In this document: in pieces, positions 17,505-27,740 of the stretch
Layout: each line of letters starts with the position of its first letter
How positions within the stretch are numbered: the stretch's first letter is position 1
Assembly (NCBI RefSeq): GCF_022347765.1
Contig: NZ_JAKRFZ010000008.1
Coordinates: 62,001-126,000 of the forward strand
Reading direction: 5' to 3'
Length of the DNA stretch: 64,000 bases
Source of the DNA: Pseudoalteromonas sp. OOF1S-7
Lineage (GTDB): Bacteria > Pseudomonadota > Gammaproteobacteria > Enterobacterales > Alteromonadaceae
Translations under genes and position numbers: made by a program
The notes under the pieces: generated by a model
Databases searched by the model: none
What the model was told of the DNA's origin: nothing
What the model saw: the letters and a program-made list of their open reading frames with translations, nothing else

Positions 17505-19496
17505 TCAACTAACTGTTTCTGGCAGCTTAAAGCTGGCAGTAATTTGCTTAAGCTTTCTCGATTGCTTGTCCAGATCTAAGCTGGCGCTGGCTACCTGATC
17601 GGCACCCGCCGCGTTATCCAGAGCCGCTTGCTTAATCGCTCCGATATTGTAACTGATTTCTTCTGTGGTTTCGGTTTGTTGCAACGCCTCCTGGGCAATG
17701 CGCCGGGCACTTGCAGAGATCTCCTGGATCTGCGCAACGCTTTTTTGCAGGCTGGCAGCACTTTCATTGGTAGCTGAAATCGAGGCCTGAGCGACTTCGG
17801 CTGACTGATGCATTTTATCAACGGCCTGTGTCGTTGCGCCTTGTAGTTCCAGGATCATCGATTCAATATCACCCGTAGATTGCTGAGTTTTGTAGGCCAG
17901 TTGGCGCACTTCGTCAGCGACCACAGCAAAACCGCGCCCGTGTTCACCAGCCCGGGCTGCTTCAATAGCGGCATTCAGTGCCAGCAGGTTGGTCTGTTCG
18001 GTAATCGCCTGGATCACCTCAATCACTTTACCTATATTCTGGGCGCCGGACTCCACATCCTTGATGGCACATTCCGAGTCGCTTATCACCTGATCAAGTG
18101 TAATCATTTTCGAAACACATTGTGCCAGCGTCTTGCTGGCAGCTTGGGTGCTTGCTTCGGTATCAACACTGAGCACGGCAACCTGGTTGGCGCTACTGGC
18201 AACACTTTCGATTGACTGAGCGGTCGCATTAATAGCAAGCGCAACTTGCTCTATGTTCGCGTGTTGTTCTTGCAAACTGGTGTTGGCCTGCTCACTGGCG
18301 GCACTGGTCTGGCTGGCTGTGACAGCAAGCTGGGAGGTGGTTTCGCTGATTGTCCCAATCACCCCTGTGAGGTAGCTGGTCATTTGTCTCATTGCACCGT
18401 AAACACCGGTGACATTAGTATCCTGACTGAAGTCCTGGCGCAAGTCACCTGAAGCGATACGTTCGCTGATATCACGCATCATGCTGGGTTCTCCGCCGAG
18501 AGGGCGCAACACTGAATTAGCGATTAGCCAGGTGGTTAATATTATTGTAAAAGTGGCAACTCCGCCAATCAGCGCAATAAACCAATACAATTTATAAATG
18601 GGCGCGAATGCTTCTGCTTTATCAATTTCACTCAACAATACCCAGTTTAAGTTTGTGAACTGGAACGGCATGTAAGCGGACAATACGGGGTTGCCGTTGT
18701 AATCAATGATTAACTCCGTATCAGTGAAGCCCTGCAAGCCTCGCCTGACCGCGAGCGTATCGACACCATTTTGTGCAACTGACCCGGCAAAGCTGGCTGT
18801 AACACTGTGTGCAGCGGGATCCAAAAAGGAATCTGAGCGCATTCTCAGGTCTGAGCCAACCAGGTAAGATTCACCGGTTTTTCCCATGCCATCACGCTGT
18901 TGCATAATATCATTGATTGTATCAATGGCTATCTGTAATGCTATGACGGAGTGAGTTTGTCCATTGACTTGAACAGGTACACCAATAAACGCAGCAGGTT
19001 CGTTGTTGCTGGGAGCATACTGCTGGTAATCGGTGATTGAGAATTGCTTGCCATTGAGTGCATTACGAAACAGCTGGGCAAGCCCTGAATCGCGGTACGG
19101 CCCTGTTCTCAGATTAGTCTGATAATCGCTTTCCTGTGCAACTGTGTAACCAATGTAGCCGTCTGTATCTATGATGAATAAGTCATAAAATCCTTTTTGT
19201 TCAATAAAGTGTTTAAATAAAGCATGATGACTGTGTGCCAGTTGCCCCGTATCCAAATCTGAATTGGCACTGACCAGCTGTTGCCATTGTTTGGCTATCA
19301 GGCTTAAATCAGCCTGCCGCGCGCTAAAGTAATCGTTAATCTGGCGATGTTTAATATGTTTGATTGAAGTCAGCTGATTATAGGCTTGACGTTCCAGCGC
19401 ATCGGATGCGGTAATAAGGGATGTGATTGCCATAAATGTGGCAGGCAATAAGCCAACCAGTAAAAAGGAGATCAACAAACGTAGTTTGGTAGACAT
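17505..19496 (-). CDS. Methyl-accepting chemotaxis protein with periplasmic Cache-type sensor
   Basis: Transmembrane chemoreceptor of 663 aa. TM1 is at residues ~7-28 ([20 protein letters not shown]). A ~275-residue periplasmic domain with [15 protein letters not shown] and a second repeat ([16 protein letters not shown]) suggests a double-Cache sensor. TM2 is at ~305-330, followed by a HAMP domain with [11 protein letters not shown] and the coiled-coil signalling domain, whose hairpin tip contains [32 protein letters not shown]. No NWETF-type CheR-docking tail is present. It is a stand-alone gene with no che genes adjacent, so it probably feeds the main flagellar chemotaxis system. Ligand unknown. 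Confidence 0.9.
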   Translation of the reverse strand: MSTKLRLLISFLLVGLLPATFMAITSLITASDALERQAYNQLTSIKHIKHRQINDYFSARQADLSLIAKQWQQLVSANSDLDTGQLAHSHHALFKHFIEQKGFYDLFIIDTDGYIGYTVAQESDYQTNLRTGPYRDSGLAQLFRNALNGKQFSITDYQQYAPSNNEPAAFIGVPVQVNGQTHSVIALQIAIDTINDIMQQRDGMGKTGESYLVGSDLRMRSDSFLDPAAHSVTASFAGSVAQNGVDTLAVRRGLQGFTDTELIIDYNGNPVLSAYMPFQFTNLNWVLLSEIDKAEAFAPIYKLYWFIALIGGVATFTIILTTWLIANSVLRPLGGEPSMMRDISERIASGDLRQDFSQDTNVTGVYGAMRQMTSYLTGVIGTISETTSQLAVTASQTSAASEQANTSLQEQHANIEQVALAINATAQSIESVASSANQVAVLSVDTEASTQAASKTLAQCVSKMITLDQVISDSECAIKDVESGAQNIGKVIEVIQAITEQTNLLALNAAIEAARAGEHGRGFAVVADEVRQLAYKTQQSTGDIESMILELQGATTQAVDKMHQSAEVAQASISATNESAASLQKSVAQIQEISASARRIAQEALQQTETTEEISYNIGAIKQAALDNAAGADQVASASLDLDKQSRKLKQITASFKLPETVS

Positions 19497-19694
19497 GGGG
19501 TACCTGACTTAAGGTTATTTTGCTAAATGCAATTAAAAATGATTATCATCACATATTGTAAACAAAAATCCCTCTAGTGGGAACTCTGTCATTTTAAAAG
19601 TTAAAAAAAAGAAACTAAATTCTTATTTTTGTTTTTGTTCCAGCTTGCTTACAGTCAGTAATGTGATGCTATATGGCAGGGGTCTGTGGTGGCA

Positions 19695-19718
19695 GAAACC
19701 GGGTGCTGGCGCACCCGG
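19695..19718 (-). terminator. Terminator hairpin after ttcA
   Basis: Perfect 8-bp GC-rich stem (19711-19718 with 19699-19706, loop 4 nt) followed by TTTC on the reverse strand, about 9 bp past the ttcA stop. Confidence 0.65.
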
Positions 19719-19726
19719 CATATAAA

Positions 19727-20644
19727 TTAACTGAGCTCAATTGCCTGAATTTGAACGGTTTGCTCGTCTTCCTCTTGTTCTGCATTAGCAGGGACACTTG
19801 GAAACTCTGGCTTATCGAGCGCAATATCGCCACCATCAATCACATTGTCTTTTTGCAGTCCCTGGAAATCAAACAAAGCGTGATCAGCAAGGTGTGATGG
19901 CACTACATTTTGCATAGCAGTAAAAATACTCTCAATTCTGCCCGGATGAGTTTTATTCCATTCATTGAGCATGGCTTTAACATGTTTACGTTGCAGATTT
20001 TCTTGAGAACCACATAGGTTACAGGGAATGATGGGGAAAGCCTGGCTTTGGGCATATTGCGCGATATCAGCTTCTTTACAGTAGGCAAGGGGACGTATCA
20101 CCATATGCTGACCATCATCGCTCATCAGCTTAGGTGGCATACCTTTTAATTTTCCGCCGTAAAACATGTTCAAAAACATGGTCTCAATCATGTCGTCTCT
20201 GTGGTGACCCAGCGCAATTTTGGTTGCGCCCATTTCTTTGGCTGTACGGTACAAAATACCGCGACGCAAACGAGAGCAAAGAGAGCAGGTGGTTTTGCCT
20301 TCGGGGATCTTATCTTTTACGATTGAATAGGTATCTTCCTCGACGATTTTGTATTCTATGCCAAGGGTATCAAGATACTCGGGCAGAATATGCTCTGGAA
20401 AACCCGGTTGCTTCTGATCGAGATTGATGGCGAACACGTCGAACTTAATGGGGGCAACGCGCTGTAGATGTTGCAGCACATCCAGCAAAGTATAACTGTC
20501 TTTACCGCCAGACAGGCAAACCATTACGCGGTCGCCTTCTTCGATCATATTAAAATCGCCTACAGCCTGACCGGCCAGCCTTCTTAAGCGTTTTTGCAAC
20601 TTATTTAGGCTATATGCTTGCTTTGCTTCTTGTGAGTGAGACAC
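19727..20644 (-). CDS. ttcA: tRNA 2-thiocytidine synthetase TtcA
   Basis: Cytosolic ATP-dependent enzyme that thiolates C32 of certain tRNAs. 305 aa. It has the PP-loop [13 protein letters not shown] (about residues 43-55) and the conserved Cys pairs that hold the Fe-S cluster: [12 protein letters not shown] (about 119-130) and IPCNLCGSQ (about 207-215). [20 protein letters not shown] is also characteristic. The acidic ~30-residue C-terminal tail is an extension. Downstream of uspE on the same strand but separated by a terminator, so probably its own unit. Confidence 0.95.
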   Translation of the reverse strand: MSHSQEAKQAYSLNKLQKRLRRLAGQAVGDFNMIEEGDRVMVCLSGGKDSYTLLDVLQHLQRVAPIKFDVFAINLDQKQPGFPEHILPEYLDTLGIEYKIVEEDTYSIVKDKIPEGKTTCSLCSRLRRGILYRTAKEMGATKIALGHHRDDMIETMFLNMFYGGKLKGMPPKLMSDDGQHMVIRPLAYCKEADIAQYAQSQAFPIIPCNLCGSQENLQRKHVKAMLNEWNKTHPGRIESIFTAMQNVVPSHLADHALFDFQGLQKDNVIDGGDIALDKPEFPSVPANAEQEEDEQTVQIQAIELS

Positions 20645-20751
20645 TCGCCCCCCTATATAAAAATGACGGCAAAAATAAATAAGGGCGCATTATACCGCCA
20701 GACCAGTAAACTGCAATATTAGCGGTGTGATTATGAACAGGCAAAAATAGG

Positions 20752-20779
20752 AAAGGATCGGCACCTGTTCGGTGCCGAT
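20752..20779 (-). terminator. Terminator after uspE
   Basis: Perfect 9-bp stem (20771-20779 with 20757-20765, 5-nt loop) followed by CCTTTCC on the reverse strand, 14 bp after the uspE stop. Confidence 0.65.
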
Positions 20780-20792
20780 AATGATATTGGGC

Positions 20793-21716
20793 TTATTGTG
20801 CTAACGGGCTTTTGTAACCGTCAGGTTTAAGGGCCAGTACGTCGCAGTCCAGGCTGTCGATGACGTGCTCTGCCGTGTTACCAACCAGTGCTGCACTGAG
20901 ACCTGTACGTCCGACGGTACCAATCACAACCAGCTCGGCATTTTTTTGTTTTGCAATATGCGGGATCACATCCTCAGGCAGGCCTTCCTTAATCACACAT
21001 TGGTTGTCGCTCAGGCCAAATCGCTGCGCCAGTGCCCAGGTTTCTTCTTCGTGGTGCTTCTTCACCGCTTCATTGTATTGAGACGGGTTGAACTCTGGTA
21101 TCTCAATAGCGATGTTCACTGGGGTTGCCGGATAAGTATTAACCAGGCTTAAGGAGGCATTGGCAAGCTCACATAAGAATTGAGCATCTTGGATAATACG
21201 ATGATTCAGCGCCTGGTGCTGCTCATCATCACTGACCGCATTGACCGCCGCCAGTATTTCGCCAGCTTCTGGCCAGGCATGATCTTTGACCAATAATACA
21301 GGGGCTGGGCACTTTCTGATCAGGTGCCAGTCTGTCGGAGTAAAAATTACGGATTTAAGTGTATCATGCTGATGAGTGGCTTTGATGACGAGATCAAATT
21401 CATGTTCAAGCACGGTTTTGATAATCGCCTCGTAAGGTCGGTTATGCCACACCACTTTGGTTTCGATTTCAATGTCTTGATAGCCACTGGTGAGTTCTGA
21501 AATCCAGGCTTCACGGTCCTTAATCACCGCTTCTCTCATCGCCTCACGTTCTTCTCGCGATAACATAGTCGTCATCTCGTAAGAAAAATCATAAATGGAT
21601 AAAAAGGCTGTGATCTTCGCGCCTGTTTTTTGCGCCAGACTGATAGAACGATCCAGGCTGTTCTGTTGCTGTTTGGTCGGATCTATGATGGTGAGAATGC
21701 GTTTGATTTGTTCCAT
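20793..21716 (-). CDS. uspE: Universal stress protein E (tandem Usp domains)
   Basis: 307-aa cytosolic stress protein with two Usp domains, as in E. coli UspE. The first domain opens with RILTIIDPTKQQQNSLDRS and has the HDTLKSVIFTPTDWHLIRKCPAPVLLVK segment. The second ends ELVVIGTVGRTGLSAALVGNTAEHVIDSLDCDVLALKPDG, a G-x2-G-x9-G(S/T)-like nucleotide-binding pattern. Shine-Dalgarno GGAG lies 7-8 nt before ATG. It sits directly downstream of fnr, the same neighbour as in enterobacteria, which suggests regulation by oxygen or stationary phase. Confidence 0.93.
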   Translation of the reverse strand: MEQIKRILTIIDPTKQQQNSLDRSISLAQKTGAKITAFLSIYDFSYEMTTMLSREEREAMREAVIKDREAWISELTSGYQDIEIETKVVWHNRPYEAIIKTVLEHEFDLVIKATHQHDTLKSVIFTPTDWHLIRKCPAPVLLVKDHAWPEAGEILAAVNAVSDDEQHQALNHRIIQDAQFLCELANASLSLVNTYPATPVNIAIEIPEFNPSQYNEAVKKHHEEETWALAQRFGLSDNQCVIKEGLPEDVIPHIAKQKNAELVVIGTVGRTGLSAALVGNTAEHVIDSLDCDVLALKPDGYKSPLAQ

Positions 21717-21816
21717 AATGGGCTCCTAAATCTTGCACGGACGATTTCAACTCTGTTTACAGTGTAATCGAAATCGCCACGGTATAAAGGAAAAGTGAGC
21801 CGTTAATTGCCTTAGA

Positions 21817-22545
21817 TCAAAGAGAAATTGCAGCTGCTTTGGCCAGCTCTTCAATATTCAAAATGGTAATGAATTTACCCTCTACTTTGATGATTTCCGC
21901 TTTTTGGAAACGGCTCAGCAGACGACTTATTGTTTCAACGGTTAACCCCAGGTAATTGCCTATTTCGCCCCTGGTCATGGTAAAGCGGAACTCTTTGCGT
22001 GAGAATCCACGCTCACCAAAGCGGTTAGACAGGTTGTAGATAAAAGTTGCCAGACGCTCTTCTGCGGTTTTCTTATTGAGTAACAGTAGCATTTCTTGAT
22101 CGTAATTTATCTCGCTGCTCATCAGACGCATGATTTGTTGCCTGAGTTTTGGCAGTTTACCAGCCAGTTCATCTAAGGTATCAAATGGGATTTCACAGAC
22201 CATGGATGTTTCGAGTGCCTGAGCAAAACTCTGATGTTGCATTTTATTGATGGCATCAAATCCAACTAAATCTCCGGCAAGGTGAAATCCGGTGATCTGT
22301 TCATCGCCCTGTTCAGAAAGTGTATAGGATTTAAAAGAACCGGAACGTACAGCAAAAATTGAGTTGAGCTCGCTTCCCGATTCGAACAAAAAGTCCCCTT
22401 TATGAAGCGGCTTTTTACGCTCGATGATTTCATCCAGCTTATCCATTTCACTGCCGTTTAAAGAAAAGGGCAGGCATAATTGGCTGATACTGCAGTTATT
22501 GCAGCTAATAGTACATTGACTTTTTGAACGATTACTTAAATCCAT
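21817..22545 (-). CDS. fnr: Fnr oxygen-sensing transcription regulator
   Basis: Global regulator of the anaerobic switch, 242 aa with the start chosen here. The N-terminal cysteine cluster [14 protein letters not shown] ligates the O2-labile [4Fe-4S] cluster together with a central Cys in SMVCEIPF. The cyclic-nucleotide-like domain has [14 protein letters not shown], and the helix-turn-helix reads [19 protein letters not shown], whose E..SR residues read the TTGAT half-site. In-frame ATGs at 22599 and 22581 would add 18 or 12 residues, but neither has a ribosome site and 22545 matches the E. coli N-terminal length. Adjacent to the cbb3 genes, as in many gammaproteobacteria, and the likely activator of ccoN. 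Confidence 0.95.
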   Translation of the reverse strand: MDLSNRSKSQCTISCNNCSISQLCLPFSLNGSEMDKLDEIIERKKPLHKGDFLFESGSELNSIFAVRSGSFKSYTLSEQGDEQITGFHLAGDLVGFDAINKMQHQSFAQALETSMVCEIPFDTLDELAGKLPKLRQQIMRLMSSEINYDQEMLLLLNKKTAEERLATFIYNLSNRFGERGFSRKEFRFTMTRGEIGNYLGLTVETISRLLSRFQKAEIIKVEGKFITILNIEELAKAAAISL

Positions 22546-22621
22546 AACAAATCCGTTATCTATGACGCACGTTAATGACATTCTATTAGATGCGGTCATA
22601 TTTTAATACTTGAACTTTGCG

Positions 22622-22640
22622 ATACCTGATGCTCAGGTAT
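22622..22640. promoter_or_regulatory. Perfect palindrome upstream of fnr
   Basis: ATACCTGA (22622-22629), 3 bp, TCAGGTAT (22633-22640): 8-bp arms in perfect inversion, 77 bp upstream of the chosen fnr start. No U-tract follows on either strand, so an operator is more likely than a terminator. The factor is unknown; the sequence does not match an FNR box. Confidence 0.4.
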
Positions 22641-22767
22641 ACCACCTACTAGTCGGGTTTTGATACTGCAAACCACAGCACCTACCCGCGTATCGATCAT
22701 CTCAGGTTAAAAAACTCCCATTCTTTAACCAGAACGACTCTCATCTAATAGTATTACTGCGTCTAGA

Positions 22768-23439
22768 TTAATGTACTAGTTTGTCCGTTGCAATGATTAG
22801 TAGATAAAAGCCATACCAAATAAAAATATTGCCTAACGCAATGCGTGTTGCTTTGTGATTTAAAAATGTATTGAGTAGCTGGGCTGTCTGTCCTACCGCT
22901 AACATCGCCGGGAAAGTACCTAGTGCAAAAGCGGCCATCGTGAGCGCACCGCTCAGACTGTTGTTTGCTTGCAGACTCCAGGTTAGTGCAGAATACACCA
23001 GCCCACAGGGTAGCCAGCCCCATAAGGCGCCATATGCCAGCGCCTTAGTTTTGCTGTCAATGGGCAGCAAATACTTGTTGAGTTGCACCAGGCGCTGCCA
23101 GAGCAACCATTTTCCCGCTTTTTCCAACCAGTTTAGTGTGGCTGCCAGGCGCATCACATAGACACCAACCAGCAGCATAAATACGCCGCTCAGTATATTC
23201 AGTGTGTTAGCAAATAATGTGCTTTGCTTGGCAAATGCCGCTCCGAGCCCGGCAACCAGCGCACCTGCCATCATGTAACTGCCTAATCTGCCCAGGTTGT
23301 ATAGTAAAGCAGTCACAAGGGGGGGCTGCTTGGTCTGAGCGAGTTGTAAGCTGGATGCGATGCCGCCACACATGACCAGACAATGGCCGCTACCGATTAA
23401 GCCCATCACAAAGGCGCTAAATAGACTTATCTCTGTCAT
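22768..23439 (-). CDS. SafE/TauE-family membrane protein of the cbb3 assembly cluster
   Basis: Polytopic inner-membrane protein of about 223 aa with six or so hydrophobic segments. It opens SLFSAFVMGLIGSGHCLVMCGG and has GALWGWLPCGLVYSAL, the pattern of the short 'sulfite exporter TauE/SafE' family commonly found after ccoS in gammaproteobacteria. The conserved H-C-x2-MCGG and LPCG motifs make copper or heme-related transport or assembly a reasonable inference. ATG at 23439 was preferred over 23466 because it starts right before the first TM helix; either start overlaps ccoS, as expected for the last gene of the operon. Confidence 0.85.
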   Translation of the reverse strand: MTEISLFSAFVMGLIGSGHCLVMCGGIASSLQLAQTKQPPLVTALLYNLGRLGSYMMAGALVAGLGAAFAKQSTLFANTLNILSGVFMLLVGVYVMRLAATLNWLEKAGKWLLWQRLVQLNKYLLPIDSKTKALAYGALWGWLPCGLVYSALTWSLQANNSLSGALTMAAFALGTFPAMLAVGQTAQLLNTFLNHKATRIALGNIFIWYGFYLLIIATDKLVH

Positions 23440-23599
23440 TACTTTTGTTGTGTTGCTCTTTGTCATCTTCGAACAAAATACTGTGTCCTTGCTTATTTAA
23501 ATCTGAAAACTGTTCGCTTTTGACTGCCCAAAAAAAGACCCCGATTGCGATGATGACGAACAATATCGCGATGGGAATAAGGATGTAAATAATACTCAT
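23417..23599 (-). CDS. ccoS: cbb3 oxidase maturation protein CcoS
   Basis: 60-aa single-span membrane protein: hydrophobic residues ~2-26 then FWAVKSEQFSDLNKQGHSILFED, the characteristic CcoS sequence ending in an acidic tail. The family is needed for heme and copper cofactor insertion into cbb3 oxidase. Its ATG overlaps the ccoI stop by 4 bp and its end overlaps the SafE-like gene, giving tight translational coupling. Confidence 0.93.
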   Translation of the reverse strand: MSIIYILIPIAILFVIIAIGVFFWAVKSEQFSDLNKQGHSILFEDDKEQHNKSNDRDKSI

Positions 23600-25971
23600 A
23601 GCTTCAGTAACCTCAAAGAGTTAGTGATCACCAGAATTGAGCTCGCGGACATACCAATGACCGCCACCCAGGGGGGCACTAATCCCATCGCCGCGAGCGG
23701 TAAGATTGAACCATTATAACAAAGTGACAAAGTGAGGTTCTGTTTTATCACGATTGTGGTTTTCTTTGCGACCTGATGCAGTGTTTGTAATGATTTAAGG
23801 TCACTGTTGAGCAATACTACATCGGCCGTATTTTTCGAAATATCAGCACCGGTCTCCATTGCAATGGATAGGTGTGCACTGTTAAATACCGGGCTGTCAT
23901 TGACCCCATCACCAACCATACCGACAATGTGCTGCTGTGCAGACCAGGCCTCAACCTGATGTTGCTTGTCCTGAGGGGTACAGGCATTTTTGTAGGTATC
24001 CAGTCCCAGCTCTAAGGCCAGATTTTTTACGGCATTTGAGCTGTCGCCACTGAGCAAATGGCAACTCAGGCCCTGACCCTGTGCATAACTAATTATCTCA
24101 GGTGCGCTGCTTCTGACTTTATCTGCCAGATAGAAATCGGCGACAGGCTGATCATCTACAAACAGTGTTGCCTGCGCAAAAGAGCTGTGATTACCAAGCC
24201 AGGCTGATTTACCAATGGCGATTTGGTGCTGACCAAAGTGGGCTTTCACACCGCTGCCTGTTATTACTTCAACATCACTCAGCTGCCTGGGCGCCACAAC
24301 CTGTTCGGTGAAGGCCTTGGCAATCGGATGCTCCGAATAGCGCTCGAGTGCGACGGCCAGCGCCATAACATCGGACTTCTGCCAGCTTTTGTCTAGGATG
24401 CTGACAGACTCAATAGAAAACCGTCCTTCGGTAAGGGTTCCGGTTTTATCAAACGCCATTCTGGTCAGCTTGGGTACAGTTTCCAGAACATGACTTTCTT
24501 TAATCAGGATCCCTTTACGGGTCAATGTTGCCACTGCGCACGTCAATGCTGTGGGGATCGCCAAACTTAATGCACATGGGCAAGTAGCAACCAGTACGGA
24601 GATAGTCACCCAAAACGCGTGAGGTGGATCTATCTGATACCAGGCAACGGCAGTAATAGAGGCGAAAATCAATAAGCAGGCAACAAACCATTGTGCCACT
24701 TTGTCTGTGACTTCAACGATTTTAGGACGCTTTGTCAGGGCATTGTGTTGCAGTTTGATGATTTGATTTAGTAGGGTGTTTTGCCCCACTTTGTTGATTT
24801 CAATGGTGATCACCCCATCATGATTGATGGTGCCGGCATAGACCTGATGGGTCTGATATTTTTTCACCGGGAGGTGCTCACCCGTCATCATAGACTCATC
24901 AACGGTGGTAGAGCCCGAGATCAACACGCCATCTGCCGGGATAGTTTCACCGGGTTTTATCATAATCTGATCGTTCAGTTGCAGGCTTTTCGCTGCAACG
25001 ATTTTCTGTTCGCCATCGGGGAGCAGTTTACGCGCGGTCAGTGGCAGCAGTTTTTGCAAATTGGCAGTAAATTCACTGGCTTTCAGTCGAGCCCGGAATT
25101 CCAGATACTTGCCGAGCAAAAGCAAAAAAGTGAACATACAAATAGATTCAAAGTAAACTTCGCCCACCGACATCACTGTGGCGTAACAACTTGCCGCATA
25201 AGCGCCAAAGATGGCCAGAGAGACGGGCAGGTCCATATTGAGTTGCCTGGCTCTAAGGCCTTTGATGGCATTGGTCAGAAATGGCATGGCCGAGTAGAGG
25301 ATCACCGGCGAGGCTAATATCAAGCTGATCCAACGGAAGTATTGTTCGAAGTTGTCCTCCATCCCGGAAAACATGCCAAAATACATAGCAAAAGCAAACA
25401 TCATAACCTGCATGGTCATGAGGCCTGCGACACCTAATCGGCGCAAATAGGCTTTTGCGACAGTTTGTTTTTGTGCAGCTTCGTCATCCGCCTGGAAAGG
25501 GTAGGCCTTGTAGCCAATTTGATGCAGCGATTTAATGATATCACTGAGCTTACATTGTTGCGGATGCCACAGGATCATGGCTCTGTGTGTTGAGGTATTG
25601 ACATCAACACGGGCGACGCCTTTAAGCCCGAGTAATTGCTTCTCAATTAACCAGGCACACGCTGCACAGCTGATCCCTTCGACGCTGAGCAGGACTTCCT
25701 GCAGCTCCCCCTGTTGACTGACAAAATCCTGCTGAATGTCGGCATTGTCATAACTCAGCAGCTCTTTTAATTGCTCGGGAATCAGCTCTTCAACTTTGCC
25801 CGCACTGTCAGTGCGAAATTTATAATAGTCGCTCATACCCTGAGCTAGAATAGTTTCGGCAACCGCCTGACAGCCTGTGCAGCATACCGGCTGTGGCTGA
25901 CCTTCAAATTGTATATGAGCAGAAAACCCCGGCGGCACGGGCTCCAGACAATGAAAACAACTGTTTGTCAT
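23596..25971 (-). CDS. ccoI: Copper-transporting P-type ATPase CcoI (FixI)
   Basis: P1B-type ATPase (791 aa) that delivers copper for the cbb3 oxidase. N-terminal Cys-rich region (CFHCLEPVP and CCTGCQAVAET), a heavy-metal-associated domain with GISCAACAWLIEKQ (about residues 94-107), then paired TM helices, actuator TTVDESMMTGEHLPV, the TM copper site CPCALSLAIPTAL, the phosphorylation site FDKTGTLTEG, HPIAKAF and the hinge GDGVNDSPVF. All catalytic motifs are intact. Lies 5 bp after fixH and overlaps ccoS by 4 bp. Confidence 0.95.
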   Translation of the reverse strand: MTNSCFHCLEPVPPGFSAHIQFEGQPQPVCCTGCQAVAETILAQGMSDYYKFRTDSAGKVEELIPEQLKELLSYDNADIQQDFVSQQGELQEVLLSVEGISCAACAWLIEKQLLGLKGVARVDVNTSTHRAMILWHPQQCKLSDIIKSLHQIGYKAYPFQADDEAAQKQTVAKAYLRRLGVAGLMTMQVMMFAFAMYFGMFSGMEDNFEQYFRWISLILASPVILYSAMPFLTNAIKGLRARQLNMDLPVSLAIFGAYAASCYATVMSVGEVYFESICMFTFLLLLGKYLEFRARLKASEFTANLQKLLPLTARKLLPDGEQKIVAAKSLQLNDQIMIKPGETIPADGVLISGSTTVDESMMTGEHLPVKKYQTHQVYAGTINHDGVITIEINKVGQNTLLNQIIKLQHNALTKRPKIVEVTDKVAQWFVACLLIFASITAVAWYQIDPPHAFWVTISVLVATCPCALSLAIPTALTCAVATLTRKGILIKESHVLETVPKLTRMAFDKTGTLTEGRFSIESVSILDKSWQKSDVMALAVALERYSEHPIAKAFTEQVVAPRQLSDVEVITGSGVKAHFGQHQIAIGKSAWLGNHSSFAQATLFVDDQPVADFYLADKVRSSAPEIISYAQGQGLSCHLLSGDSSNAVKNLALELGLDTYKNACTPQDKQHQVEAWSAQQHIVGMVGDGVNDSPVFNSAHLSIAMETGADISKNTADVVLLNSDLKSLQTLHQVAKKTTIVIKQNLTLSLCYNGSILPLAAMGLVPPWVAVIGMSASSILVITNSLRLLKL

Positions 25972-25976
25972 AATGT

Positions 25977-26468
25977 CTACTTATATTCTGGAGAAATAGC
26001 GACTTTCTGTGCAGTGGGCAATTGTAGCTTTTCTTTAAGCTTCCAGCTCTGGTCCATAGGCTCGAGAAACACGGTAAACGCACCACGATGTGGTTCATCC
26101 AGAATGGCGGTAAACTCGCCTGCAGCATTGGCCAGCAGGGTCACTTCAAAATCGTACTTTTTAATTGTACGGTGATAAAAAGATGCTTTTAGAGCATTTA
26201 CTTTACTGTGGTCACCTTTGGTGAAGGTAAAACTGACTCTGTCTTCACTGACATCAAGATCACCGTGTAAATACAAAGCTTTAGCTTTATCGAACTTGCT
26301 GAGTTCAAGGTTAATGGCTTTGCCTTTTTTGTAGTAGTCGTCGACGACCATATCTGGACCATTGCCGACGGCAAATATCACCAAAAAAACGCAGGCAATA
26401 ATGGTAACCAGCGGAAAAAACATTAAAAACCAAGGCCAAAAATTCTTATACCAGGGAGTAGGGTTCAT
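25977..26468 (-). CDS. ccoH: FixH/CcoH cbb3 assembly protein
   Basis: 163-aa membrane-anchored protein: one TM helix (about residues 10-35, FWPWFLMFFPLVTIIACVFL) followed by DMVVDDYYKKGKAINLELSKFDKAKAL, the hallmark of FixH, and a periplasmic beta-sandwich ending FTVFLEPMDQSWKLKEKLQLP. Works with CcoI and CcoS in cbb3 maturation. Separated from ccoP by a strong terminator, so it heads its own assembly-gene unit (ccoH-ccoI-ccoS-safE). Confidence 0.92.
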   Translation of the reverse strand: MNPTPWYKNFWPWFLMFFPLVTIIACVFLVIFAVGNGPDMVVDDYYKKGKAINLELSKFDKAKALYLHGDLDVSEDRVSFTFTKGDHSKVNALKASFYHRTIKKYDFEVTLLANAAGEFTAILDEPHRGAFTVFLEPMDQSWKLKEKLQLPTAQKVAISPEYK

Positions 26469-26527
26469 AACGACTCAACAGCTTAATTTAAGTGGCAATA
26501 TTCTATCTTATTTAGGGATAAATACCT

Positions 26528-26557
26528 AAAAAAAAGCCTCCGATTGGAGGCTTTTTT
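26528..26557. terminator. Bidirectional-looking terminator between ccoP and fixH
   Basis: Stem GCCTCC/GGAGGC extended by A-T pairs, 4-nt loop, with an A-run on one side and a T-run on the other (26528-26557). It ends ccoNOQP transcription 30 bp after the ccoP stop. Confidence 0.85.
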
Positions 26558-26586
26558 GATCTTAAATAAACTTATAATCTATTCGA

Positions 26587-27552
26587 TTATTTCTCCTGGG
26601 AGAGGCTGTACACGTAGGCTGTAAGCAAGTGTACTTTGTCTTCACCCAGGATGTCTTTCCATGCTGGCATCACACCGGCACGACCATGACGCAGTGTTTC
26701 TTCAACAGCACGCTGTGAACCACCATACAACCAGATGTTGTCAGTCAGGTCAGGCGCACCGAATGGCAGGTTATGGGCGACAGAGCCTTTACCATCCATA
26801 CCGTGACAGGCTGCACACATTGCAAATTTCGCTTGACCCGCATCGGCATCTTTTTGGTTTACCTTACGGCCAGACAAGCTCAGTACATAAGCTGTCATTT
26901 CTTTGATGCCTTGGTCACCCAGTGCATCCTGCCAGCCTGGCATCGCAGCTACACGACCTTGCAGTAGTGTTTCTTTGATCTTGTCAGGTGTACCGCCATA
27001 TAACCAGTCATTATCTGCCAGGTTAGGGAAGCCCATTGCGCCACGTGCATCGGAACCGTGACACTGTGCACAGTTTTGAGCGAACAAGCGTTGACCAATT
27101 TCAAGTGCTTTTTGATCCTTCGCCAGTGTTTCAATGTCCTGCTCAGCTAATGCTTTGAAGATAGGACCAAAGCGCTCGTCCGCAGCTTCAAACTCTTTAT
27201 CGAGCTGAACCCAGTGACCATTCGCTTTGGCTTCTTCAGTTGCTTGCTTAGACTCATCAAGAGACGTTACGCCCTGATTTGAGCTTGTCCAGTTCAAAAA
27301 GCCCGCGAAGTTACCCAGACCTGGATAAGCTGCAAGATAATAAACGGACCAGATAAATGTTGCGAAGAACATGTATGTCCACCACTTAGGAAGCGGATTG
27401 TTCAGTTCTTCGATTCCGTCAAACTCGTGACCACAACTTTCGCCTTCTTCAACACCTGTGTAGTTTTTCAGGTTCCAAAGCAGCAGGCCAAAGATCAGAG
27501 CCAGACACGCCAAGGTCAATACGATGACCCAAATACTCCAAAAGCTAGTCAT
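26587..27552 (-). CDS. ccoP: cbb3 oxidase diheme cytochrome c subunit CcoP
   Basis: 321-aa membrane-anchored cytochrome c carrying electrons to the CcoNO core. Two N-terminal TM helices (~residues 5-27 and ~55-75, with LPKWWTYMFFATFIWSVYY between them) are followed by two heme c domains with CAQCH (about 157-161) and CAACH (about 243-247), each with a distal Met motif (MPGWQDALG and MPAWKDILG). Its start overlaps ccoQ by 4 bp. Confidence 0.96.
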   Translation of the reverse strand: MTSFWSIWVIVLTLACLALIFGLLLWNLKNYTGVEEGESCGHEFDGIEELNNPLPKWWTYMFFATFIWSVYYLAAYPGLGNFAGFLNWTSSNQGVTSLDESKQATEEAKANGHWVQLDKEFEAADERFGPIFKALAEQDIETLAKDQKALEIGQRLFAQNCAQCHGSDARGAMGFPNLADNDWLYGGTPDKIKETLLQGRVAAMPGWQDALGDQGIKEMTAYVLSLSGRKVNQKDADAGQAKFAMCAACHGMDGKGSVAHNLPFGAPDLTDNIWLYGGSQRAVEETLRHGRAGVMPAWKDILGEDKVHLLTAYVYSLSQEK

Positions 27553-27734
27553 TTTTCAGACTCCTTTTCCTCGTTTGAGATTGTGTTGTTGTGTTTCTTT
27601 TCATCTTCAAAGATGGCATTGGCTGCGTCATCAAAACGACGTTTGCTACGCTTGCTGTATGCCCACACAACAATCACTATGAACAGTACTAAAATTACCA
27701 GAGTCAAAATGCCTCTGTATGTGCCGTAATCCAT
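27549..27734 (-). CDS. ccoQ: cbb3 oxidase small subunit CcoQ
   Basis: 61-aa single-TM protein (hydrophobic residues ~7-27, then basic KRSKRRFDDAANAIFEDE). The sequence FDDAANAIFED is typical of CcoQ, which stabilises the complex. Located between ccoO and ccoP, 6 bp after ccoO. Confidence 0.93.
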   Translation of the reverse strand: MDYGTYRGILTLVILVLFIVIVVWAYSKRSKRRFDDAANAIFEDEKKHNNTISNEEKESEK

Positions 27735-27740
27735 AACAAA

